The translations under genes were made by a program, and so were the position numbers. The notes under the pieces were generated by a model, which was given only the letters and a program-made list of their open reading frames with translations, had not been told where the DNA came from and ran no database searches. 64,000 bases of DNA from Bipolaris cookei (Eukaryota; Ascomycota; Dothideomycetes; Pleosporales; Pleosporaceae). Below are positions 32,963 through 44,291 of the stretch, one piece after another. Within the stretch, counting starts at the first letter, position 1, and every line of letters starts with the position of its first letter. The DNA lies in contig NRSV01000037.1 of the NCBI GenBank assembly GCA_002286855.1, positions 248,001 through 312,000 on the forward strand, read 5' to 3'.

Positions 32963-35900
32963 AGCAAGCCACGCAAGCTGCTTCTTGGAATACTTGTATG
33001 GCCACCCCAGGCCTGTTGAACCCCAATACTCTCGCGGATTCGCATAACCACATCTGGGAACCCGCACAATTCAAGATTAATGTGTGCCTTAACATAAGGC
33101 CACGTCCTTAGACTTCCAGTACCTCAGCTGGAACATATATCTAACTTGAAAAGGCTCAGGCCCTCTTTCAGTATCTGCTAGCCACCTATTGCACTCAGCG
33201 CTCTCAGGTCATGGCCGTTTCAGCCCAAGATCATCGAATGATCCAAACCAAAACTTCTCTGTCCCATGGAGTGCATAGTAATAGGCCTCTTGCGATTTAG
33301 CTCGCATCTTATATGAGGCTGGAAAAATGTATCGTAGGATACATTTACAGAAAAGACGAACTATCAAGATTGTTTCATTCTATCACCTGCTCCCGTCTTT
33401 CACGTCTTTTGGCCTCTACCTATAATCAACCCGGAAAACTCACGCTCTGGAAAGTCATTAAATTAGTATAGTAACTAATATTGATTCACATTGTGTGAAG
33501 CATATCTAGTGCTACTCAATTATCTAGTCACGTGATGATAGTATTCACGTCGACACGACTTGGTGGTGATACTATTACGAGATCACGGCGTCACTTGAAT
33601 TGCCCTCCCCCGTAGCCTGCCATCAAGATACTGGTGCATCATAAACTAATGGCGATACCCGGCCGTGATCAAGGTCCATCAGTGAAATACGTCTTCTACT
33701 TCCTGCGTTCAACAAGTGGAGAGATACCATTGAAGAAAACGAGGCTATCTAAGATCCATCAATACACACCTTTGAAAAATCATTATCACATGACTACCCC
33801 CTTTACCTTCCACTTAGTCTTAGCCTTATATGCAGCTCCGCAACAGGCAGCTAAAATGGACCACCGTCGGTGTCTACTTTATAGCCCATGTGATTGACGA
33901 CAGTAAATAGTTTGAACAAGATTTAGGCAGCAACTATAGCATCAGGTTTATATGAGACACCATTTTTGCCACTACACTCTTCCAAATGGAGTCTCCGTAA
34001 TTGGCGTAGCGGGGGGCTCAGCAACTTCTCTAGGGGAAATTCATTGTATTAGGATAGTTGTGTAAGCGTTTATGAGTAAAGATATGGAATAATAGGCGGG
34101 ATGCATGATGAGCGATGAGAGATAGTACGGGGTTGAGATTAAAAAAGAAGGTGACTAGTTCTAATAGGTCACGCTCTAGCTAGGTTTAACAAAAGAAATT
34201 ACTTATTTATATAACACAAAAGCATCAGAAGAGTAATCAATTGTCTAGTCATGTCTAGTTTCAGCTTTAGCATCTAAGTTTAACCTAGGAATAGGATTCT
34301 CAAACAAGCTTTTCTTAAGATGTTGATCTAGTACTATTCTTAGTGATAAATGCGGCCTGGAAAAAAGGTTCCAGTACCTAAAGTGTCAAGAAGTGTGAGG
34401 CGTTTTCCCTCTATCCAGTTCACTATCCTCTGAGCGCCTTGGCGAGTGGTAGGGCAGTGTGAATCTTATGAGCGGTCATGTTAGTGAGCACCAACGAGTA
34501 ACATAGGCGATACTAGTAGCCTGGTTTTGAGGAGAGTTCTGGAGAAGGTTTTTATGTTCGACACTTGCTAGTGTTGTGACCAAAAGCTTAACAGTTAGAA
34601 AAAATACTTTTTAGCTAAACCTAACTTACTATAGCCGGGATACTCCTTGCGGCCAGATACTAATCCAGCTCGGATGTGCCGAGTGACCCGGGTGCTATTT
34701 TTGCCCAGATGGGAATATAACCTGGATGGCACTTTGATACAGTCGTTAGTGGGAAAATTACAAAGATCTGAGACAGCCATGTCTTTCACACTGAGTAGAA
34801 AGGACGGAAATGCTGTACGGGGATCTTGATAGTATTAGCTTTCCAAAGTCGTTATGTTCGAATGTTACAGGCGTGAACTAAATTTGTATTTTTGTGAGCT
34901 TGCCAGAGATCTGGGTCTTTTGTATTAGCCTTTGGTCAAGCTAGAGTCTTTTGTACGAACAATATGCTCACAGTCAAAATCAAAGACACAAACTATTACA
35001 ATCGCCATTAGCTTTGCCTTGTGCTCATTGCACTCTGAAAACATTTATAAAGTGAACCGGAAAGATCTATTCTCGACATTTTGTAGAAGCTGACTCGGAT
35101 CCTAGCAAAACGACTGTCCCTTCCTCGTCCGCTCACCATAAAGGTCGTGGGCGTCGAACAACTTCAGTTATTTGATACCAGCGACTAGTACAACATTCCA
35201 TTGTTTGCTTTGGCGGAAGCATTTGAGGGCAGTTCTACGAGGAAGGCCTGTGGCCTCGAGTGAAATTGTGATAACTTTGGCGCTTCGATTCAGTGGGGCT
35301 GGACACGCTGCTTATTCGTAGAGAACCTTGTTCAGCTTCCGATTGGGAAGTCTGAAAAACTCAGGTAGGCCATCGAGATCATTGTAACTATATTTCACCG
35401 GAAAAAGATGGCGCTTGTCAGCTGGCGACGCGAGTGATTCTGTGGCAACGTACGACCTCTTGTCCAACTAAAGAGAGTACCAGTAGGGATCAGAGACAAT
35501 TTATATCAAATGTCAGCATGTTGATATGGTATGATATAGTAAGTGCTTCTAGAAATTGGAGAGTATACGCTATAAAACTTATGTGAACAACGCAGCACGT
35601 GTAGAATCACAAACATGATGCATTTTACGATCTTCGGGCCTTCGGAAAGTCTTCCGCCTAGTATACTACGTACGTATCATTGAGCGTGGACCGTCTTTTT
35701 GCCGAAGACCTCGACGGGCTATTTTCCGGTTGATCACAAAGATTCGATAGCGAAGAGTGATGTGACAGGGATGTGTGGTCCGCAAAATGTTCCGTGCAAG
35801 GGCTATACAAACGTCTGGTAAGCTCAGCGCTAGCCGCGGTGGTGCATTACGGCGTTACGTAGTTGAGCTAGTCCAAAACCTTCTCTTAATGACAGTATCC

Positions 35901-36241
35901 TACTCAAAACTTCTATACTTTTCACATTGAATGTTAGTTTAACTCTCTAATATAGGAAAAGTTTTTTAGTGGTGCAATGATAATTGCTACTTCTTGGTGC
36001 CAGTGGAAAGTGTTGTTGCAGCTAAACCATTACACGCACTGACCGCATCTAGTATCTCCAAACATGCCTAGTTAAGAGCCGGTGATGCAATAAGGCGCTG
36101 TTCGGTTTCCGAACATATCACCCCAACAGGGATTAAATGCACCAAGTCAAATCGTTTATATTGAAAAGATGCTACTAGTCGTGTTACAAAACCGGTACAC
36201 ACGCGCGCACGCAGAAAGGCATACACCAACAAAGGCCAAAC
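32963..36241. other. Gene-poor region (about 3.3 kb)
   Basis: No frame longer than about 90 codons and no recognisable domain. Long stretches around 33.3-35.1 kb are AT-rich with scattered stops in all frames. This fits a degraded transposon or non-coding DNA, but I found no terminal repeats. The last 200 bases are the monooxygenase promoter. Confidence 0.4.
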
Positions 36242-38890
36242 ATGGTTCAGAAAAGATTTAAAGTGATCATTGTTGGGGGGAGTGTGGCTGGCCTCACGCT
36301 GGCAAACTTGCTACAGAATCTGGGTATCGACTATATCATTTTGGAAGCCTACAAAGACGTTGCACCACAACTTGGAGCGAGTATTGGCTTATATCCTCAC
36401 GGCTTGCGGATCTTGGATCAGATCGGCTGCTACGAGGATATCTCACAGCTGGCATCACCATTTAGTAATATCACGTCGAGAGATGAGGATGGCAACATGC
36501 TATTTTCATTTGACGTAGGTAAACTGATCACAGAAAGGTAAGTCAACAATCGCGGCTAGGATACGAGGCAATATAGTCTACTGACACTGTAGAACAGACA
36601 CGGCTATGGTGTGCTCTTCCTCAGTCGTCAGCAACTATTGCGAGTCCTATTCAAACGTATTCGGAATAAGTCGATCGTACATACCAACCAACGCGTGGCG
36701 AAGATTGAACATACGGGTAGGGGAGTAAAGGTGTTCACCCAGTCTGGGTCCGTCTTCGAAGGCGACATTGTCGTCGGTGCGGATGGTGTTCATAGCAAAG
36801 TTCGCTCCGAGATGTGGCGAATGGGTAACGAAGCGTCGCCGGGACGATTTCCGGAGAAGATTTGGCGTGGTAAGCAAGCACCAATTTTGCAGCTTTTATG
36901 GTCACTTGATCTAACACGCAGCGTAGAAATGCCTACTGAGTACAAGTGTGTATTTGGCATTTCCAAGTCACCAGGAGACGTCGGCGCTACCAATGTTTGC
37001 TTTACACACAAGAAGGATCGCACCATCGCAGTAATGGCTGGGCATGAGAATCGGTTATTTTGGTTCCTTTTCATCAGACTCAAGCAGCCACACTATGGTA
37101 CAGACCTTCCGCGGTTCGAAAAAGCCGCTGCGTTAGAGTATGTCAGGGAAGAGGCTAGAGATATGATCACCCCCAATCTTTCCCTCGGTCAAATTTTTGA
37201 GAATTCTGAGACTTGGGATGCCACGATGGTGCCACACCATGTCTTCGAAGATTGGAGCTGGGGGCGAGTGTTTTTGTTAGGTGATTCTGCGCAGAAAGTG
37301 AGCACACAGTATACTCGCATAACAAACGCTGGCTGACTAGACGTTTAGTTTCATATTCTGACCGGTCAAGGTGGCGAGTCAGCCATAGAATCTGCTGCTG
37401 TATTTGCCGACAGCATCGCGAATATGCTGCGCGAATCAAAGGGTAGCCCCAACACTGACCAAATTAGCCGCGCCTTTGCTAACACGTATGCGATTCGATT
37501 TCCACGTACAAAGACCCTGATTGGTGCGACCATACTACTTCAGCGACTTTTCGCTTGGGAAACGCCCATTTATAGGCTGATAGACAAGTATGTCGTCGGA
37601 CGCTTCGATCCTCATCCGCTTGTCAACGAGTTGAGCAAGCAGATGGTAGGTGCCCATCGGTCACATCTTTTACCACTACCCGAGCGTCCCCATGAAGTTC
37701 CTTACGACGATGAGCTCGCAATTCCATCACGCAGGCGAACCATTTCCACAGCCGTCACCATCGTCGGCTACCTTGGACTAGTGTTCTTCGCCCGCTACAT
37801 GCTAGGTGTTGTACCTATGGCCGATGGCACCATGGATATTATCGAAACAGCAATCAAAGAAGGCAGGTACCAAGGCCAGGCACAGGATATGCTCAACTTT
37901 GACTACGTACCTGTCCTTGGTTCTAACATGAACACCCTGATTGCAGCCTACCTCCCAGCCATCGAGTCCTGGGACGTAAGCTACCGACTACTTACACTGA
38001 ATCTTGCTTTTTCCCAATTTGTCATCTTTGCTATATGGCTGGTGGAGTCGCTGCGGACGCGCAATTATCTAACGCCAGTCCGCGGGGCAATCCTCTTCTT
38101 CGCGCTCAGCAAGGTTTCGGCCATTTCGGTCATGGCGCCCCTGTTTTTCCTAGTCGAATCTCTTTACACTGGAAATCCACAAAGTTGGTGGCCATCGGCA
38201 CTTCATTCTCGATCCGCCCAGGCAAACGCACTGCTGCCAGCTCTCCTTATTGGGATGCTCGCCCCAACCTTGCTCATGTTTTTCCCATTCCAGGAAAGCA
38301 AGACACGACAGTTGATGGTCATAGTTTGGATGTTCTCTCCAGTCTGTGTGTACGTGCTCCAAAGCGTATTTGCTTCCATCACCAATCTGGTTTCTATGAA
38401 GGGTTCCGGAGGTTGGAGCAGATCTAAAAAGCCTGAGCGACGGTTGTTTCTCAGCTCACTGATTATCAGTATCTGTGCGCATTTGTACACTATTACCCAG
38501 TCACTCACATCAGATAATCCTCAGGCCGCTTTGTTGCGCGTCTTTATTCCACTGCAAGACAATGGCATCCCCACATACCAAGGTCATCACAACATGTTTC
38601 GGTGGGACTACTACATTCTCATGGCGTCTGGAGTGCTTTGGTGTTTCATCACTACTCGCAATATGGAGAGAGCAAAAATCATCAAAGCCCAGTGGAGTAT
38701 GCTTACAGCAGCATTTGCGGTTGGCATCATCACTCTTGGGCCCGCCGCATCTATTTCTGCCTTCTGCCTTTGGCGGGTAAGTAAAATCGCGTAACAAACT
38801 TGTTGCGAAGAAAGGATGTGTGGCTGAAGATTGATGGGTCAAGGGCTATAGGAACCAGTGTTATGGCGCAAGGCCTCGCCGCATGTGTAA
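36242..38890 (+). CDS. FAD-dependent monooxygenase (PaxM-like) fused to a multi-pass membrane domain
   Basis: Exons 36242-36537, 36598-36869, 36927-37297 and 37349 onward. The N-terminal ~390 residues are a class A flavin monooxygenase, with VIIVGGSVAGLTLANLL at residue 8 for the FAD ADP moiety, GADGVHSKVR in the middle, and GRVFLLGDSAQK continuing to HILTGQGGESAIESAA for the flavin ribityl. Indole-diterpene and meroterpenoid epoxidases such as PaxM share this layout. After about residue 450 comes a ~370-residue region with roughly seven or eight hydrophobic helices and no flavin motif. It looks like a membrane module. Reading straight on ends at 38794. A GTAAGT donor at 38777 joined to 38852 would instead end in PVLWRKASPHV at 38890. 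The 57-nt intron 36870-36926 is a multiple of three, so its retention keeps the frame. No other pathway gene is nearby. Confidence 0.87.
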
Positions 38891-39231
38891 AGGGCTGCGC
38901 TGGTGAAGAAGCTTCGTACGAAAAAGGCATGACTTAGCATAGGAACATGTGTACATGCACAAATTGACTCTCGTAAATTGATTTCTCTCTTTGCTTGTAA
39001 TATTTCTTTTGCAGAATAATACAGATACAAACTTGTCAGTATCTGGTCTTTTCCCGCATAGGACTAAGACAGCTAGCAGAATTGATTTAGATGATATGCA
39101 AACTATTTTGATATGAATTTAAATCTTAAAAATCCTTCGAAACAAGGAACAGATGTACACTCTCAGAATTATAAGATTAAACGGAATTAGGGTCAAGTTC
39201 TCTTTCGCATTGGAAAATCAACAAGCAAACT
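38891..39231. other. Convergent intergenic region
   Basis: AT-rich 3' sequence between the monooxygenase and the minus-strand orphan gene. No gene seen. Confidence 0.5.
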
Positions 39232-40497
39232 CTAACACTGACGTCCATTATCATTTTCCGTATTCCTCTTTCCAGAATTCAACCCGTCTAGCTCTTGCTT
39301 CTGAGAATTGCGATAACGAAGCGTAGCTCTCTTGACAAGGCCGGTTTGTATCCTATTTGACTCTAGATCGCGATGCTTGAAGTCTTCTTTTCTAGGATTA
39401 CATTCAACAGAAGAGCAGTCGCAAAGGATTCGATATCTGAAGGGCTCTCCAGTCCCATGAGTCTGCATGAGAGTCTTGTAAGCTAGTACAGCAGTGCCCT
39501 CGTCTAGCGCGGTAGCCCGATCTTTGTGAGCCAGCAAGACAGTATCATGGGACAACACGGCTTCTCCAACGTCCATATTGCATCTCCGTACTGGGCGGTT
39601 GAACTCCATACCAGATTCTTTGTCCAAAACTGTCGTAAGATCGACCAGAAGATGCTGGATGCGACGAATTCGATGATCGGGTACAACGGTTATGATTCCC
39701 GGGTTTCTTTCCTTTTCTTTTTGGATATCCCTCTCGTATTTCTCTAAAACTTCGAGTTCTTTTTCATCGGTTATACTCTCCCTCATCCTCTCGTACCCTT
39801 GGGGATTATCGCTACCCTCCCATGTAGTCGAGTACAAGTATCTGAAACGACGATAGATGATGCTTTGCAATTCATCCTCGTACCACTCAAATATCTTTTT
39901 CAAATCCTTTGATTTTTCGGCTTTTTTCGCTGCAGATTTTTCCGCATAGTTTCTCTGAAACTCGACCCATCCCATTGTGCGTAGCTCAGCCTCATTCCCG
40001 TCACCGTCCAGATCTGTAGAGATAGTCATGTGTTCCTGAATACTCAACAAGTCGCCTTCAAACCAACGTATTTCCAGACTTTCGCGTCCTATGTAATGCA
40101 TTGATATGAATTCGTCTTGGATCTTCCAGAGAAGCCTCTTCAAAACATGTGCCCGTTTGCCTCTTATGTGTGCAAAATATTGCGTCATTTCGCGGATGAT
40201 GTGTACGCCAGCGAAGTACTGGTCAAACAAAAACGAAGTAAATTTGGGGTTCCAGCCATTACCGTAAGCCTCACATCTTTCCGGGCTATAGTACTTGTCT
40301 TCGAGTATATCGTACAGCCAGTTGGCGAGGTCCCAAGATGCGATGAGGAGAGGTACCGAATACCGAGCAAGTGCTTTTCGATTTCTGCGCGATTCCAATC
40401 GTCTTTCGTTCAATCCGGACATCCAGGCTGTCGTAAGAGCGCCGCATAGAGCGAGAATTCCCGTGAGAATGGCTGCGATGGAGCTTCCGTCAAGCAT
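39232..40497 (-). CDS. Hypothetical protein with one N-terminal membrane helix
   Basis: Single exon, 421 aa, ATG start. A short extracellular or lumenal N-terminus precedes one helix (about residues 7-26, IAAILTGILALCGALTTAWM) and an Arg-rich segment (NERRLESRRNRKALARY). The rest is soluble-looking, with many charged residues, a Lys-rich helix near 190-205, and a late Cys pair in ILCDCSSVEC. I recognise no catalytic motif. The helix followed by a positive cluster suggests a cytosolic body tethered to a membrane. Similar single-helix orphans occur in plant-associated fungi, but this is only an impression. A long unbroken frame in a gene-poor, AT-rich area supports that it is real. Confidence 0.72.
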   Translation of the reverse strand: MLDGSSIAAILTGILALCGALTTAWMSGLNERRLESRRNRKALARYSVPLLIASWDLANWLYDILEDKYYSPERCEAYGNGWNPKFTSFLFDQYFAGVHIIREMTQYFAHIRGKRAHVLKRLLWKIQDEFISMHYIGRESLEIRWFEGDLLSIQEHMTISTDLDGDGNEAELRTMGWVEFQRNYAEKSAAKKAEKSKDLKKIFEWYEDELQSIIYRRFRYLYSTTWEGSDNPQGYERMRESITDEKELEVLEKYERDIQKEKERNPGIITVVPDHRIRRIQHLLVDLTTVLDKESGMEFNRPVRRCNMDVGEAVLSHDTVLLAHKDRATALDEGTAVLAYKTLMQTHGTGEPFRYRILCDCSSVECNPRKEDFKHRDLESNRIQTGLVKRATLRYRNSQKQELDGLNSGKRNTENDNGRQC

Positions 40498-41776
40498 CTT
40501 ATGCTAACAAAGATTACCTACCCTGAAAACGGGGCTTTCATGGGATGATCTATCACAAAAAATTCTAAGAGAAAGGTGAATGAATGCACTAGCAGTACTT
40601 GGAGGTGGTATAATTTGAAACCTCCGAGAAGGTCGCAGTGATCGTAGCTTTGTGCAAAACTTGGATGCTTCTAAGTTTATGCAAGGCGCCGCTGTGACTA
40701 TACAGGACGAATGGTGTCCCTTTTCCTTACTAAGTAGATCCGCGATCCAACCTGTGTTGCTATCAGCTGGTCTGACGAAGCACCTGTGCCGTGTTTGTAT
40801 TGCAGATCGACTGGTGGATTCACTACAATTGGCTGTTTTTGGTGTTCTGTCTCAAAGCGGAAATGCTTTTCTCCCTAGTCCATGCTTCCGGGCCCAAGAT
40901 CGATGGAGCTAAACCTACTAACGCGGTTGACGATCTCAAGGCAAGAACAACATAGCTCAGGAACCATTAGATACTAAACCCATGATTGCTGATTTTGTTC
41001 ATTCAACAGTATATTCTTTGAGTAACCTCAAGGTATGTAAAGTAGCGCAATATTGAATGCCATGTTATTTGGCAGATGCTCAACCTTCTCTGACCATAGT
41101 GCTATCTCTACCCTACCGCATTGCTTCATTTTTCAGATGATCCTATTCAAGTTAAATTGATCTCCTATATGCGTGCCTTTCTACAGCATTTTAAGGTATA
41201 GTGATTCAGCCCCAAGTGTAGATCAAATAGAGCGCCTACCATGGGAGGTCTGTGCATGCAGCACGCTAGACCTCCAAAAGCGGGCGATGATGAAATCCTA
41301 TCCGGTTTCAACCACACTTCCTACACGGCACGAACATTGATCCTTACCGCCTTAAGCCACCATCAACTAATCTAGCTGATTTAACACTAAGCGAGTTCAG
41401 CTCCGTCATGCTCAGACTGGACGCCACTAGAGCTACGTGTCAGCTCGGCTTGTAACACAAGATTGCTCATACCTCGCAGCGAGTTGTGGGCGTTTGTTTG
41501 GGGCTGTAATCTATGATGAATCAGTCTCGATGATTGTTTGCCCGTAGGTTAATATAGAAACTTAGGCCACGTTCTGATGGTGTATCAAGATCAAATCCAT
41601 CAGTTTAAGTAAATTGTCTGATCGCTCTTCATAATCTAGCAAGCATATTTGCTCATTGACCTTTGATGTCAACTTTCACCAATTGCGATAGTATACCCCT
41701 CTCTTTGAATAAACTTCACTAGAATCATAACAAACGTCATATAGCTCATTCTCATACCGCTAGCTGATAAGACACT
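40498..41776. other. Intergenic region
   Basis: About 1.3 kb without a supported gene; mixed composition, no repeat seen. Confidence 0.5.
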
Positions 41777-43214
41777 TCAAAATTCAAATACCAATTTATC
41801 AATGTCCATCCTCCAATATCTTATCCTCAGATATTCCTCCCAATCGACAGTACGCAACCAAGTGTTATATCTCGCATCATATTCAACCCAAATTTTTGCT
41901 TTTCTCTCTTCTTCCTCATAGATAGGGTTACCCGGCTGTAACCTTTTGGCTTCTTCTATACATCTGAGCATTTCACCCCATGGTGCCATTGAATGAAACT
42001 CCCACTCTACACGTAAAGCTTTCGCTTTCATGTAATTGATTTCGGCTTCTTCGTGAATGGAAGGATCGTAATGTGCTAAGAATCCATCAACACGTTGTCC
42101 GTGCGTTTTGAGCAAGCCGAAAAGAGCATGGGAGGTATCGCCGATGTACTGATAATTGTCCTCCTCGATACGCTTGTCGGTTAGTGTGAAGAAATGGGCC
42201 AAAGTGCACCGGGCTAAGAGGTAGTATGGTTTGTGAATTAATTGGCTCGTCTGGAAACAATTCTGTAAACCGTCGTCGCACAGCTGGCGCACGAATGGAG
42301 TGCTGAATCAAACGCGATGGATTAGCTCGAGCCCCTCGGCACAGAATTTGGCGCATTCCACGATGTTTCCTTGATTCCAAGAGGCTTCGGAACTGTAGGC
42401 ATTTCTTTCGACGTGAACTTGGAAAGAAGCTGGACTGATAGACGGATCCTTCGATACTTGTTGAACAACTTCTGCAGCTAGTGCTTCGTCATCGCAATTC
42501 TTAATCTCAAAATTTTCATAAGCGCGAAAAGTGTCTCCCATGTGATTCAGAAACTTCTTCTGGTCGATCGCTGAGCGGGAGTTAAGTAGATTCTTGTAGC
42601 TGGTCTCCCTGTCGCACTCTTTCCTCTTTGGGTTGAGCTCCACTACTATATTTATTGGTAGTCGCATGGGAAGCAATCTTCCATTTGGTTCAGGCAGCCT
42701 TTTTCAGTAATGCAAAATCCAAATCTCTTGAACATATCCATACAATCTTCCAATAACATGACAATCTCAGTATATTCGCCATTCATCGCTATCTCTCCTG
42801 ACGAATTATTTTTGCTGTCTAACCTTATACGCATGGTGTGCCACGGGTATGATCTCGGACGCATCTACTCTCGTTCATGGTGGTAGGCGGAATATAGAAC
42901 AGGTATTGGCGGTAGATGGTCGTATATCATTGAGCGTTCGTTCACGGAGTCGTAAATTTGAACAACGACAAATAAGTTCCTCTCCAACACAATCTTGTTG
43001 CCTTTATTGTGGGTTTTTTATTTGCAAGCAGTAGGTTGAGATTCCTAATGAAATGGCATGTTTGCACACCTGTCCATGAGCACAGAGCTGCACACTGTGT
43101 AATATCATACGGGCCACGGCGCTGACTAAAAGAACAAAGTATATACTCATAGACTGCATCTCGGATCTCGCGAGGTAGTCCAAGGAATTTGAAGTATTGG
43201 CAGGGTTCAGGCAT
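41777..43214 (-). pseudogene. Broken F-box-like gene
   Basis: Starts with an F-box-like block, FKFLGLPREIRDAVYEYIL, followed by the usual fungal LLLANK motif. The frame then shifts at a T6 run (43014-43019), because the family sequence continues in another frame. It meets an in-frame TAG at 42865-42867, shifts again near 42680, and meets an in-frame TGA at 42308-42310. Coding-like sequence continues to the end at 41777, including a helical C-terminal part of TPR-like look (CAEGLELIH, then PYYLLARCTLAHFF). None of the four lesions can be removed with a plausible intron. The gene would have encoded a substrate adaptor of unknown target, a family that expands and decays quickly in filamentous fungi. 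Confidence 0.85.
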
Positions 43215-43705
43215 GGCCGAAGAGGTGCGTGTGGCTAGAAACTTTTGACGTGCGCGATAGCGATGTGGTTTTCAGGCTTTGCAGAAAGGTGAATATTTTG
43301 TTGAGAGTTAGCGTCATATAGCTTTTCTAAAAACTAGGGAATTGTAGATGTAGCTACTAACCTGTAACATGTAGCAAAAGTCAGCGAGTGAAGTAACGTG
43401 CCCGTACCCCACACTGATGCGAAGTCAGGTGAAGCGACCGTCATCCAATCAACTACAGACCGCAGAGAGTACCAGTTCAAGACACTGTAGTGAACGATTT
43501 TTGGACCAAGACGACATGATTCAAGTAGCAATCCAAATATGATCTCACTACTTCCCCTTCCTAATCACCTCACCATGCAAAATGCACATCTCACATATTT
43601 TGATATGGCCTTGCTAACCTGCTAGCTTGATGGGTACGAAGCAGCATTGAACTATGAATTCAAATCAATAGACACGCTGTAACCTGATAAGCAACTCATA
43701 TGTAG
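43215..43705. other. Intergenic region
   Basis: No supported gene. A 65-codon minus-strand frame near 43334 has no recognisable feature. Confidence 0.5.
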
Positions 43706-43906
43706 CTAGTAGTCCGCCCAGTTTGTGTCTGTATCCACTTCCTTCCATTTCCCTGTACCACCATAGCGCTCCCACCATGTCCGCTTATCGAGTGTTGAAT
43801 AGGAAGCCTCTTTGAGTCTATGCCGGATAAACAATGCAACTATGAGGCGTTGCATAACGCTCATGGTCATGAGCTTCCAGTTCTCTAAATGGGTGCTTGT
43901 TGCCAA
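43706..43906 (-). pseudogene. Possible 3' fragment of a gene
   Basis: A 66-codon open piece ends in a well-composed C-terminus, RTWWERYGGTGKW followed by NWADY and a stop. It resembles the tail of a conserved fungal protein that I cannot name. Upstream the frame closes quickly and no start or splice acceptor is convincing, so it looks like the left-over end of a deleted gene. It could also be chance. Confidence 0.35.
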
Positions 43907-44291
43907 TACGCCATTTTGTCATGGTCGTCTGTGAAACACGATTTGGATAAGGTGACGATCATATAGTACCCAAGTTAAGAGGACTAATGGCTTGCAGACC
44001 TAGAGTGTTTCGCTAGCGGTTTCGATATCACTCATGGCTCTCTGGAAGACCGAAAAAACTGGTGTTTGATCTTTCTTAAGAAATGGCATTATACTTCGCT
44101 GGATTCAGTGGCCGTGATTGATCTTGACAGCGGCAACCACGCTAACTATTTTCGGCAAGGCCCTTGGCAGTCGCGCTGTGGTCCAACGCGCCAAAGATTC
44201 CATACATCAACCCCAGCTTTCGCGCCCGCTGCATCAACACTCCAACTCGAATTGATCGACGCGGCATTGCTGTCGCCTTACCTCAGTCATC
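43907..44291. promoter_or_regulatory. Upstream region of the Ssr4-like gene
   Basis: 385 bases before the ATG at 44292, with no other gene. The part nearest the start is rich in C and contains CAT/CAC repeats. Confidence 0.4.

Noticed and set aside
36242..38890. A complete indole-diterpene or meroterpenoid gene cluster
   Set aside because: Only the monooxygenase is present; no prenyltransferase, cyclase, P450 or polyketide synthase lies within the window.
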